DNA from: Patescibacteria group bacterium
Lineage (GTDB): Bacteria > Patescibacteriota > Minisyncoccia > Portnoybacterales > GWB1-42-6
DNA length: 13,749 nt
Assembly (NCBI GenBank): GCA_018826025.1
Contig: JAHKAK010000075.1
Coordinates: forward strand, 1 to 13,749
Direction: 5' to 3'
Both the position numbers and the translations under genes were made by a program. Shown here piece by piece: positions 1 through 5,736 of this stretch; the first letter of the stretch is position 1; each line of letters begins with the position of its first letter. Below the pieces are notes generated by a model. The model did no database searches, was not told the origin of the DNA, and saw only the letters and a program-made list of their open reading frames with translations.

Positions 1-50
1 ATGGTGAAGAAATATTTAAGATATAAGATATAGGATATAACTCCCCCTAA

Positions 51-73
51 CCCCCTCTTAATTTAAGAGGGGG
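51..73. repeat. CT/AG palindrome, family B copy 1
   Basis: A perfect 10-bp stem (CCCCCTCTTA / TAAGAGGGGG) with a 3-nt loop, preceded by the C-rich lead-in CTCCCCCTAA. The same architecture occurs at 6602-6619, 8942-8964, 9014-9036 and 9053-9074, so this is a dispersed repeat rather than a one-off hairpin. It has no U-tract of its own and lies just upstream of the promoter of the next gene. Confidence 0.75.
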
Positions 74-91
74 AAGGAAGAAAGGGGGCGT

Positions 92-97
92 TATAAT
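92..97 (+). promoter_or_regulatory. TATAAT -10 box next to a start codon
   Basis: A perfect TATAAT lies 6 nt before the ATG at 104. A transcript starting at the usual distance would begin at or within a base or so of that ATG, giving a leaderless mRNA. No TTGACA-like -35 is seen 16-18 bp upstream, because that position falls in the G-rich arm of the palindrome. Plausible from sequence only. Confidence 0.45.
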
Positions 98-103
98 GAA
101 ATT

Positions 104-613
104 ATGTCAAGGCAATCAAAGAAAAAAATTGTGGTGGCGGTGAGCGGGGGATTTGATCCAATCCATGTTGGGCATATCAGGATGTTCCAAGAAGCTAAGG
201 CTTTAGGCGATGAATTAGTAGTAATTTTAAATAATGATAATTGGTTTGGCATAAAAGGGCGTCATATTTTTATGCCACAAGAAGAGCGCAAAGAAATTAT
301 TGAGGCGCTTAGGCCGGTAGATCGTGTTGTCTTGAGCCATCACGAACCATCAAAAAAAGTTTTTGACCGTACCAGCAGAGAATATGGTGTTTGCCGAGAG
401 TTAGAAGAACTAAAGCCGGATATTTTTGCTAATGGCGGTGATCGATTTGAAGACGATGTACCGGAAGTTGAAACTTGTAAAAAGATCGGGTGCAAAGTGG
501 TTTTTAACGTTGGCCACGGAGGCAAGACACAATCAAGTTCTTGGCTGTTGGAAAAATACGTAAAAAAAAATGGCGGGGAAATATCTAAAAAAACATCAGA
601 CTTGACCCCGTAA
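104..613 (+). CDS. Cytidylyltransferase-like (HIGH-family) nucleotidyltransferase
   Basis: A 169-aa cytosolic protein of the nucleotidyltransferase superfamily that joins CTP or ATP to a phosphorylated small molecule and releases pyrophosphate. Visible signatures are the N-terminal strand and nucleotide-binding HxGH motif (SGGFDPIHVGH, H21-H24), a mid-protein ANGGDR motif (about 109-114), and a GGKTQSSS segment (139-146) where relatives have the second nucleotide-binding loop. The order resembles the adenylyltransferase domain of RfaE/HldE and glycerol-3-phosphate cytidylyltransferases; the substrate cannot be told. ATG 104 fits the family N-terminus. There is no SD, and a TATAAT box ends 6 nt before the start. 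The last codons (SDLTP, stop) lie in a dispersed ACCCCGT repeat arm, so the C-terminus may be repeat-derived. Confidence 0.85.
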   Translation: MSRQSKKKIVVAVSGGFDPIHVGHIRMFQEAKALGDELVVILNNDNWFGIKGRHIFMPQEERKEIIEALRPVDRVVLSHHEPSKKVFDRTSREYGVCRELEELKPDIFANGGDRFEDDVPEVETCKKIGCKVVFNVGHGGKTQSSSWLLEKYVKKNGGEISKKTSDLTP

Positions 614-882
614 AAAGACTCAGCCATGATAGCTATAAAATATTTTTCTTGCCCGATCCAGCCTGCGGCTTTACGAGGCAATTATCCAAAATTAATGGTA
701 GGCCTTCTACGGGGCAAGCCCTGTATAGAGGTTCAGCCGTGCTTTTTGGTTGTCATCCCGGGCTTGACCCGGGATCCAGGCCCTGGATTCCCGTTTTCAC
801 GGGAATGACAGAGGGGGGCAGGCCGGACGGCTTTTATTGCGCAATTTGGATATTTTTTGTAAAAACTTCTAACGGGGTTGAC
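603..882. repeat. ACGGGG-type palindromic repeat arms (family A)
   Basis: An inward arm, GACCCCGTAAAAAG (603-616), and an outward arm, AACTTCTAACGGGGTTGAC (864-882), are inverted relatives about 260 bp apart. A further arm with CTTCTACGGGGC lies at 704-715. Equivalent arms occur at 1761-1778/1855-1877, 2037-2056/2133-2148, 5645-5680, 13149-13184 and 13611-13632/13713-13728. The left arm overlaps the stop codon of the preceding gene and the right arm provides the -35 box of the next promoter. Confidence 0.65.
751..810. repeat. 60-bp REP-like imperfect palindrome
   Basis: Nested inverted repeats: outer TGTCATCCCG with CGGGAATGACA, inner GGATCCAGG with CCTGGATT, and secondary CCCGGG and CCCGT/ACGGG stems. 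This type of element (GTCATCCCGGGCTTGACCC... onward) is widespread as an intergenic palindrome in many bacteria, from general knowledge. No protein is expected; the open frames across it (626-808, 649-897) look like repeat artefacts. Confidence 0.75.
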
Positions 883-906
883 ACAAACAAAGCTTAGGTG
901 TATAAT
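878..906 (+). promoter_or_regulatory. Consensus sigma70-type promoter
   Basis: TTGACA (878-883), exactly 17 bp, then TATAAT (901-906): 12 of 12 consensus positions at optimal spacing. Predicted start is about 912-914, giving a leader near 58 nt before the ATG at 971. The -35 hexamer continues directly from the ACGGGGT repeat arm at 863-879. Confidence 0.9.
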
Positions 907-957
907 AATAGATAGAGTAGTTTAGTGTGACTTTTGGCTTAAAATAGTACTTTTTAT

Positions 958-965
958 AAAGGAGG
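958..965 (+). promoter_or_regulatory. Strong Shine-Dalgarno site
   Basis: AAAGGAGG ends 5 nt before the ATG at 971. It is one of only two full SD sites placed correctly before a gene in this window, and it decides the start of the zinc-ribbon gene. Confidence 0.9.
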
Positions 966-970
966 CCGAA

Positions 971-1465
971 ATGGCTTGGAATACTTATAAAGGTAAATGT
1001 TCGAAGTGCGGCATGGAAATCGTGCGGCACGACCGGCGGCAATACGGTTTTTGTCGCGGTTGCGACACTTTTTTAAAAATTCCATCTTATAATAGTGCCG
1101 AAGAAATTTCGGTTTATCCGGTTCAGATTCAGATAGAAGAGGGCGGCGAGCAGCTGGAGATGACCAGGCAAGTATTCGCCGATATTTGGGAGACAATTAG
1201 ATTTTTCTGTGTGAAAATGGAGGAGGCCATGGTAAAGAAGGTAGAGGGAAAAATTGGTCATTGTCCGGCTTGTGGCGAAGAGATAAAAAGAATTTCGTTC
1301 CAAGGTCCAAACGAGTGGCGCAATTGTGGGTTTTGCGGTAGAAAAATAAGCATTCCCGGCGACCTGACCAAAAAAATTAAGCTGGTGCTTGTCAGGGTCG
1401 ACAATAAGGTTAGGGTCCCGAAGCATATGGTGCCCCTCATCGCAGAAGCGTATTCGTCGCAGTAA
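971..1465 (+). CDS. Double zinc-ribbon protein of unknown function
   Basis: A 164-aa soluble protein that I cannot assign to a named family. Two four-cysteine knuckle pairs are visible: C10-x2-C13 with C28-x2-C31, and C98-x2-C101 with C119-x2-C122. Each would hold one Zn2+ in a rubredoxin/zinc-ribbon fold. The linker (about 40-95) is acidic then basic and includes a possible helix (TRQVFADIWETIRFFCVKM in one-letter code). No membrane segment or signal peptide is seen. The gene stands alone with a consensus promoter, perfect SD and its own terminator, which suggests strong monocistronic expression. Zinc ribbons of this sort often bind nucleic acid or ribosomes, but that is inference. The start is set by the SD. 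Confidence 0.85.
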   Translation: MAWNTYKGKCSKCGMEIVRHDRRQYGFCRGCDTFLKIPSYNSAEEISVYPVQIQIEEGGEQLEMTRQVFADIWETIRFFCVKMEEAMVKKVEGKIGHCPACGEEIKRISFQGPNEWRNCGFCGRKISIPGDLTKKIKLVLVRVDNKVRVPKHMVPLIAEAYSSQ

Positions 1466-1477
1466 GTTTTTTCATGT

Positions 1478-1507
1478 AGCTCCGTGGTCTCGGCCCGGGG
1501 CTTTTTT
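1478..1507 (+). terminator. Intrinsic terminator after the zinc-ribbon gene
   Basis: AGCTCCG (1478-1484) pairs with CGGGGCT (1496-1502) with one G-U, followed by a T-run (1502-1507), 13 nt after the stop codon. It closes a one-gene transcription unit. Confidence 0.7.
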
Positions 1508-1570
1508 ATTTGCTACAAATATACTACAAAATTAAATTACTACGAATTACTACAAAAATTATGGTGGTGG

Positions 1571-1600
1571 CGCTCAGCCCCGCCGAGGCGGGGCTGAGCG
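1571..1600. repeat. Perfect 14-bp hairpin
   Basis: CGCTCAGCCCCGCC and its exact complement GGCGGGGCTGAGCG are separated by 2 nt. It has no downstream T-run, so it is better seen as a dispersed palindrome module than a terminator. Confidence 0.75.
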
Positions 1601-1710
1601 CCTAGAGTTAATATTTTGCCTGTCCGCCGTAGCCTGGGCCGTAGGCGGGACATCCGACGTCCCCACCTTCGCCCGCAGGCTTCGGTGGGCAAGCGGAATG
1701 CGGGATGTCT

Positions 1711-1744
1711 CAACGGCTCAACGGGTTGAGCCGTTGAGCCGTTG
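1711..1744. repeat. CAACGGCTCAAC palindrome with partial tandem copy
   Basis: CAACGGCTCAAC and GTTGAGCCGTTG form a perfect 12-bp inverted repeat with a 2-nt spacer (1711-1736). The motif GAGCCGTTG is then repeated once more up to 1744, as if the right arm had slipped or been duplicated. Confidence 0.75.
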
Positions 1745-1760
1745 AAAGAGGGCATATTAT

Positions 1761-1877
1761 TGACCCTGTTAGGAAGTTCAACCATATTATCTATTACCCA
1801 AGTAAGAAGGCGATTTCGCCTGCGGCTTTTAACGAAGCAATACAGAAATCGTAGTAAACTTCTAACAGGGTTTGACA
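1761..1877. repeat. Family A inverted-repeat pair, copy 2
   Basis: Left arm GACCCTGTTAGGAAGTT (from 1762) and right arm AAACTTCTAACAGGGTTTGAC (1856-1876) are near-complementary, with one extra base in the left arm. They enclose about 78 bp, including CGATTTCGCCTGCGGCTTTT, whose GCCTGCGGCTTT core also appears at 661-672. The right arm again runs straight into TTGACA. Confidence 0.7.
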
Positions 1878-1900
1878 GACAATAGGGGTGGTGGTAGGAT
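1872..1900 (+). promoter_or_regulatory. Promoter with perfect -35 and extended -10, upstream of nusA
   Basis: TTGACA (1872-1877), 17 bp, then TAGGAT (1895-1900; 4 of 6 matches) preceded by TGG, an extended -10 arrangement. Predicted start is near 1907. The next gene is nusA 284 nt downstream, but a terminator follows at 1930-1957. Confidence 0.65.
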
Positions 1901-1929
1901 AGAAATAGCTTGTGGATAAGGGTTTTTAT

Positions 1930-1957
1930 GGTCCGTTTTGAACGGGCCGATTTTTTT
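1930..1957 (+). terminator. Leader terminator / attenuator candidate
   Basis: GGTCCGTT (1930-1937) pairs with AACGGGCC (1941-1948; one G-U) around a 3-nt loop, followed by GA and seven Ts. It sits only about 25 nt after the predicted start of the promoter at 1872-1900. It would release an RNA of about 50 nt unless read through into nusA. A tiny frame from GTG 1912 (MDKGFYGPF, stop at 1939-1941) overlaps the stem and could act as a leader peptide; that is speculative. Confidence 0.65.
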
Positions 1958-1991
1958 AAATATAGAAGCAAATAAACGCAACTAAATACGC

Positions 1992-2013
1992 GCAAAGCTG
2001 AGCTTAGCTCTGC
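1992..2013. repeat. 22-nt dispersed palindrome (GCAAAGCTGAG/CTTAGCTCTGC)
   Basis: An almost perfect palindrome (one mismatch, one G-U). A second copy lies at 6649-6670, identical over its first 15 bases, so this is a repeat rather than a chance hairpin. Confidence 0.65.
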
Positions 2014-2036
2014 AAAAATATACGCAAAATTTGCGT

Positions 2037-2150
2037 AAACCCCGTCAGAAGTTTAAACATAAACTTTTTAATACCGCTAAAGCAAGCCGCCGGCGATTCG
2101 CCCGAGAGCCCCTTATTAAGCTAATGCCGGCTGAACTTCTAACGGGGTAA
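2037..2150. repeat. Family A inverted-repeat pair, copy 3
   Basis: ACCCCGTCAGAAGTTTAA (2039-2056) and GAACTTCTAACGGGGT (2133-2148) are inverted relatives. Outside them, TTGCGTAA (2031-2038) and TTGCG (2153-2157) extend the similarity. A GCCGGC motif occurs near each inner end (2087-2092 and 2126-2131). The element ends about 40 nt before the nusA start. Confidence 0.7.
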
Positions 2151-2190
2151 ACTTGCGTTTTATGCCTTGCGTAAACTTGCTTCTAAATTC

Positions 2191-3519
2191 ATGGATAGAC
2201 AATCATTCGCGTCAGCCATAGATCAAATTTGCGAGGAGAAGGGCATCGCCAAAGAGAAGGTGATGGAAACCATTGAGGTGGCTATTGCCGCGGCGTATAA
2301 AAAAGACTACGGCCACAAAGGCCAGAATATTAGGGCTGTTTTTGATTTGGACACGGGCGAGGTTAAGATTTTCCAAGTCAAACTTGTTTTGGATGAGAGC
2401 ATGATAAAGACCGAAGAGGAAATTGAGGCCGAGCGCTTGGCCGCGGAAGCCGCGCGCCAGCGCGGTGAAGAAGTGAGGGAGAGCAGGGAAGAGGATGAGG
2501 CGGGCGAGCCAAAACTCCGCTTCAACGAGGAAAAGCATATTATGCTGGACGAAGCCAAAAAAAGTGATAAAAAAATTAAGGCGGGCGAAGAGTTTTTAAT
2601 CGGATTGGAATCGCGCACGGATTTTGGCCGCATCGCGGCGCAGACCGCCAAGCAGGTTATCATTCAGCGCATCCGCGAGGCCGAGCGGGAGACGATTTTT
2701 GATGAGTTTAAAGAGCGCGAAGGGGAAGTGGTTTCGGGCATTGTGCAGCGCATTGAGCGAGGTGCGGTGTTTGTTGATATTGGCAAGACCACGGGCGTTT
2801 TATTTCCCGAAGAGCAAATTCAGGGCGAGCGATATCGTTTGGGCCAGCGCCTACGTATTTTAATTTTGGAAGTGCAAAAAGAAACGCGCGGCCCGAACAT
2901 TATTTTATCGCGCGCCAGCGCCAAAATGCTGACTAAACTTTTTGAATTAGAGGTGCCGGAAATCGCGTCTGGCGCCGTGGCCATTAAAGCCATTGCCCGC
3001 GAAGCAGGGGCGCGCTCCAAAATTGCGGTGACCGCGACCGAGCCGGGAGTGGATCCGATTGGCAGCTGCGTTGGCCAGAAAGGCACGCGGGTGCAGGCGG
3101 TCATTAATGAGCTGGGCGGAGAAAAAATTGATATTATTGAGTGGTCGGAGGACCCAGCTAAATTTATCGCTTTTGCTTTAGCGCCGGCTAAAGTAGTGGG
3201 GGTGGAAGTTAATTTGGAGCAGAAAGTCGCCAAAGTGATGGTGCCCGAGGACCAATTATCATTGGCCATTGGCAAGCGCGGACAGAATGTGCGATTAGCC
3301 GCCAAGCTAAGCGAATGGAAAATTGACGTGATAGGGAAAAGCGTGATAGAAGAAGCAGAAGAAGGGGAAGGGGAAGAAGGGGAGAAAACGGAAAAAGCAG
3401 ATAAGCCAGAAAGCATTGAAGAAACCAAAGACGCGCCAAAAGAAGTGGGTATTGTCGCGGAAGAAAAAGCGAAGCCAAAAGATAAGAGGGGAAGGAAGAA
3501 GAAGGTGGTGGCGCTCTAA
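2191..3519 (+). CDS. nusA: Transcription termination/antitermination factor NusA
   Basis: A 442-aa cytosolic protein that binds RNA polymerase and nascent RNA and modulates pausing, termination and antitermination. Domains in order: an N-terminal polymerase-binding domain (about 1-165) with a charged insert near 76-118; S1 (about 175-240, EREGEVVSGIVQRIERG); KH1/KH2 with GSCVGQKGTRVQ near 291 and AIGKRGQNVRLA near 359; and an acidic then Lys/Arg-rich tail (about 385-442). It lacks the repeated acidic C-terminal domains of the E. coli protein. ATG 2191 is chosen because SFASAIDQICEEKGI aligns with the usual NusA start; an upstream TTG (2167) would add eight residues encoded next to a repeat. 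No SD is seen. The promoter-terminator module at 1872-1957 may control it. Confidence 0.96.
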   Translation: MDRQSFASAIDQICEEKGIAKEKVMETIEVAIAAAYKKDYGHKGQNIRAVFDLDTGEVKIFQVKLVLDESMIKTEEEIEAERLAAEAARQRGEEVRESREEDEAGEPKLRFNEEKHIMLDEAKKSDKKIKAGEEFLIGLESRTDFGRIAAQTAKQVIIQRIREAERETIFDEFKEREGEVVSGIVQRIERGAVFVDIGKTTGVLFPEEQIQGERYRLGQRLRILILEVQKETRGPNIILSRASAKMLTKLFELEVPEIASGAVAIKAIAREAGARSKIAVTATEPGVDPIGSCVGQKGTRVQAVINELGGEKIDIIEWSEDPAKFIAFALAPAKVVGVEVNLEQKVAKVMVPEDQLSLAIGKRGQNVRLAAKLSEWKIDVIGKSVIEEAEEGEGEEGEKTEKADKPESIEETKDAPKEVGIVAEEKAKPKDKRGRKKKVVAL

Positions 3520-3526
3520 ATTAATT

Positions 3527-3641
3527 AAAAATGTAAAATGCAAATCTCAAAATGACAATGTAAAATTTAAAATAAATCCCGCCGCGGGCGGGATACCAAA
3601 ATTTTGCATTTTGATTTTTGAATTTTAAATTTTGTTTTATG
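3527..3641. repeat. AT-rich dispersed repeat ending in the hppA ATG (family C, copy P)
   Basis: It fills the whole nusA-hppA spacer. The left part (AAAATGTAAAATGC, 3527-3541, continuing AAATCTCAAAATGA) is nearly identical to 12649-12676. The right part (ACCAAAATTTTGCATTTTGAT from 3595) matches 13413-13433. A CCCGCCGCGGGCGGG hairpin (3578-3592) sits in the middle. The repeat ends TTTTATG, the last three bases being the hppA start codon. Confidence 0.75.
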
Positions 3642-5639
3642 ACTATTCAACTTTTTTCCGTAATTGCGAGTTTACTGGCAATGGCGTTTGCCGCGTATTT
3701 AGCCGCCAAGATTATGAAATATCCGGCCGGCGAAGGTAAAATGCTGGAAATTGCTCAAGCTATTCGTGAGGGCGCCAAAGCTTATTTGAACCGGCAATAC
3801 CGGGCCGTGGCCATGGTGGCAGTGGTGATTGCTGGCGTGCTTTGGTATTTTTTTAATTTGACGACGATGATCGGATTTTTATTTGGCGCAATAGCTTCGG
3901 CCTTGGCTGGTTACATCGGCATGAACGTGGCGGTGCGCGCCAATTCCCGGACCGCGCAAGCGGCCAAAAGCGGTTTGACTCGCGCCTTGACAGTGGCGTT
4001 TGAAGGCGGAACCGTGACGGGTTTGTTGGTCGTGGGTCTTGGGCTTTTTTCGGTGGCCTTATTTTATTGGTTAACTAATGATTTGAAAGCTTTGGTAGCC
4101 TTGGGTTTTGGCGGCAGTTTAATCTCGGTGTTTGCTCGTTTGGGCGGCGGCATTTTTACTAAGGGCGCGGATGTGGGCGCGGATTTGGTCGGTAAATTGG
4201 AAGCGGGCATTCCGGAAGATGACCCGCGAAACCCGGCGGTGATCGCCGACAACGTGGGCGATAACGTGGGGGACGACGCCGGCATGGCCGCGGATTTATT
4301 TGAAACATACGTTGTCACCGCGATCGCGGCAATGATTTTAGGAAATTTATTGTTTCCGGGTTTTGCCAATGCGATTTTGTTGCCGTTGGCCTTGGGCGCA
4401 ATTTCCATTATTGCTTCCATTGCCGGATTTTTCTTCGTGAAACTCGGCAAAAAAGAATATATTATGGGCGCGCTTTATAAGGGATTGGCGGCCTCGGCGA
4501 TTTTGGCGGCTATTGGTTTTTATCCGGTAATTCAGCAGTTAACTAAAAATGTGGTTGACAGCGAGTTTAAATTTTGGCCGCTGTATTTGGCAACTATTGT
4601 TGGACTGGTGGTGACCGCGGGGATGGTCTTAATCACTGAATATTATACTTCCAAGAGTTTCAAGCCAGTCAAATCCATCGCGCAAGCTTCAACCACGGGA
4701 CACGGCACCAATATTATCACGGGTTTGGCTGTTTCCATGCAATCAACCGCGTTGCCCGTAGTTTTAATTTGCGCAGGAATTTTTGTTTCTTATTATTTGG
4801 CGGGAATTTATGGCGTGGCTTTGGCCGCGATGAGCATGCTTTCCATGGCCGGAATTGTCGTGGCAGTGGATGCTTTTGGCCCTATCACCGATAACGCGGG
4901 TGGCATTGCCGAGATGGCGAATTTGCCAGAAAGCGTGCGTAAAATTACTGATGCTTTAGACGCGGTCGGCAACACAACTAAGGCCGTGACTAAGGGCTAT
5001 GCCATTGCTTCGGCCGGGTTGGCGGCGCTGGTTTTATTTGCTTCGTTCTCGCAGGAAATTTCCGAAATGGGGAGCGAAATCATCACTTTTGAATTAAGCG
5101 ATCCCATCGTCATTATTGGATTATTTATTGGCGGTCTTTTGCCTTATCTTTTTGGTTCCATGGCTATGCAGGCGGTGGGCAAAGCGGCCGCGGCGGTGGT
5201 GACAGAAGTGCGGCGGCAGTTTAAGGAAATTAAAGGCATTATGGACGGCACGGCTAAGCCGCAGTATGGCTTATGCGTGGATATTGTGACCCGCGCCGCG
5301 ATTCGCGCCATGATCTTGCCGGCTTTAATTCCGGTGCTGGCGCCAATCATCATTGGCTTGTTGCTGGGCCCCAAGGCAGTGGGCGGGTTGTTAGTTGGCT
5401 CAATTGTTACTGGTTTATTTGTGGCTATATCTATGACTTCGGGAGGGGCGGCTTGGGACAACGCGAAAAAATACATTGAAGAAGGTCATTACGGCGGCAA
5501 GGGCTCGCCGGCGCATCAAGCGGCTGTTACCGGTGACACGGTCGGCGATCCCTATAAAGACACGGCCGGCCCGGCCATTAATCCCATGATTAAGATAATA
5601 AATATTGTGGCGTTGTTGATGGTTAGCTTCTTAGTTTAA
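3639..5639 (+). CDS. hppA: K+-independent H+-translocating membrane pyrophosphatase
   Basis: A 666-aa integral membrane enzyme that couples PPi hydrolysis to proton export. Many hydrophobic segments are visible, starting with LFSVIASLLAMAFAAYLAA at the N-terminus. The Mg-PPi site is clear: DVGADLVGKLEAGIPEDDPR from D178, the ADNVGDNVGDDAGMAADLFE block after it, a second Asp-rich stretch in VAVDAFGPITDNAGGIAEMA, and DTVGDPYKDTAGPA near the C-terminus. The diagnostic GNTTKAVTKGYA segment has Lys448 and Thr451, where K+-dependent enzymes carry Ala and Gly/Ala. This marks the K+-independent, proton-pumping class, by established family rules. Length is usual. ATG 3639 is preferred over TTG 3618, which lies inside the repeat; no SD is present. 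It may be cotranscribed with nusA. A synonymous second copy of its 3' end lies downstream. Confidence 0.97.
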   Translation: MTIQLFSVIASLLAMAFAAYLAAKIMKYPAGEGKMLEIAQAIREGAKAYLNRQYRAVAMVAVVIAGVLWYFFNLTTMIGFLFGAIASALAGYIGMNVAVRANSRTAQAAKSGLTRALTVAFEGGTVTGLLVVGLGLFSVALFYWLTNDLKALVALGFGGSLISVFARLGGGIFTKGADVGADLVGKLEAGIPEDDPRNPAVIADNVGDNVGDDAGMAADLFETYVVTAIAAMILGNLLFPGFANAILLPLALGAISIIASIAGFFFVKLGKKEYIMGALYKGLAASAILAAIGFYPVIQQLTKNVVDSEFKFWPLYLATIVGLVVTAGMVLITEYYTSKSFKPVKSIAQASTTGHGTNIITGLAVSMQSTALPVVLICAGIFVSYYLAGIYGVALAAMSMLSMAGIVVAVDAFGPITDNAGGIAEMANLPESVRKITDALDAVGNTTKAVTKGYAIASAGLAALVLFASFSQEISEMGSEIITFELSDPIVIIGLFIGGLLPYLFGSMAMQAVGKAAAAVVTEVRRQFKEIKGIMDGTAKPQYGLCVDIVTRAAIRAMILPALIPVLAPIIIGLLLGPKAVGGLLVGSIVTGLFVAISMTSGGAAWDNAKKYIEEGHYGGKGSPAHQAAVTGDTVGDPYKDTAGPAINPMIKIINIVALLMVSFLV

Positions 5640-5644
5640 TCCGA

Positions 5645-5680
5645 CTTGCCCCGTGAATCGCGTAGCGATTTTTACGGGGT
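5645..5680. repeat. Family A hairpin separating two hppA tails
   Basis: CTTGCCCCGT (5645-5654) and ACGGGGT (5674-5680) close a stem with an inner AATCGC/GCGATT pairing (5656-5661, 5665-5670). The inner stem is followed by Ts (5669-5673), so it could also act as a weak terminator for hppA. The same CTTGCCCCGT end occurs at 13612-13621 and, inverted, at 711-720. Confidence 0.65.
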
Positions 5681-5732
5681 GATTAAGATAATAAATATAG
5701 TTGCATTATTAATGGTGTCATTCTTGGTTTAA
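5679..5732 (+). pseudogene. Remnant 3' end of a second H+-pyrophosphatase gene
   Basis: In frame from 5682, this stretch encodes IKIINIVALLMVSFLV and a stop, residue-for-residue identical to the hppA C-terminus at 5589-5639. The DNA differs at about ten positions, all synonymous, including Ser AGC versus TCA. There is no similarity upstream of 5681, where the family A hairpin begins. This fits a leftover tail of a diverged, once-functional homologue (tandem paralogue or replaced allele), not a recent exact duplication. It ends 4 nt before the Bro-N gene. Confidence 0.8.
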
Positions 5733-5736
5733 TAAT

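Larger units (their letters stand above)
1508..2190. other. Gene-free mosaic of palindromic modules upstream of nusA
   Basis: About 680 bp with no credible gene. In order it holds short TACTAC(G)AA repeats (1510-1558), a perfect 14-bp hairpin (1571-1600), a TGTCCGCC/GGCGGGACA stem (1620-1651), a CCCACC/GGTGGG stem (1661-1689), a 12-bp palindrome (1711-1736), two family A inverted-repeat pairs (1761-1877 and 2037-2148), a promoter (1872-1900), a terminator (1930-1957) and a 22-nt palindrome (1992-2013). The minus-strand frame through it encodes a low-complexity, family-less sequence and is not called. Confidence 0.75.

Noticed and set aside
1..24. Possible 3' end of an upstream gene (frame reading GEEIFKI, stop).
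   Set aside because: Only seven codons are visible and there is nothing to identify, so a partial gene cannot be supported.
626..897. Plus-strand open frames of 60 and 82 aa.
   Set aside because: They read through the 60-bp palindrome and repeat arms, and have no SD and no family likeness.
1571..1744. CRISPR array suggested by clustered palindromes.
   Set aside because: The repeats differ in sequence and spacing; there are no regular direct repeats with unique spacers and no cas genes.
1540..1995. Minus-strand open frame of 151 aa upstream of nusA.
   Set aside because: It crosses many hairpin modules, has a repeat-driven Arg-rich composition and no start signal.
2162..2191. Upstream TTG start for nusA at 2167.
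   Set aside because: The extra residues have no family counterpart, lie next to repeat sequence, and no SD supports them.
2820..3428. Minus-strand open frame of 202 aa inside nusA.
   Set aside because: A Ser/Pro/Ala-rich shadow of a strong nusA reading frame, with no initiation signals.
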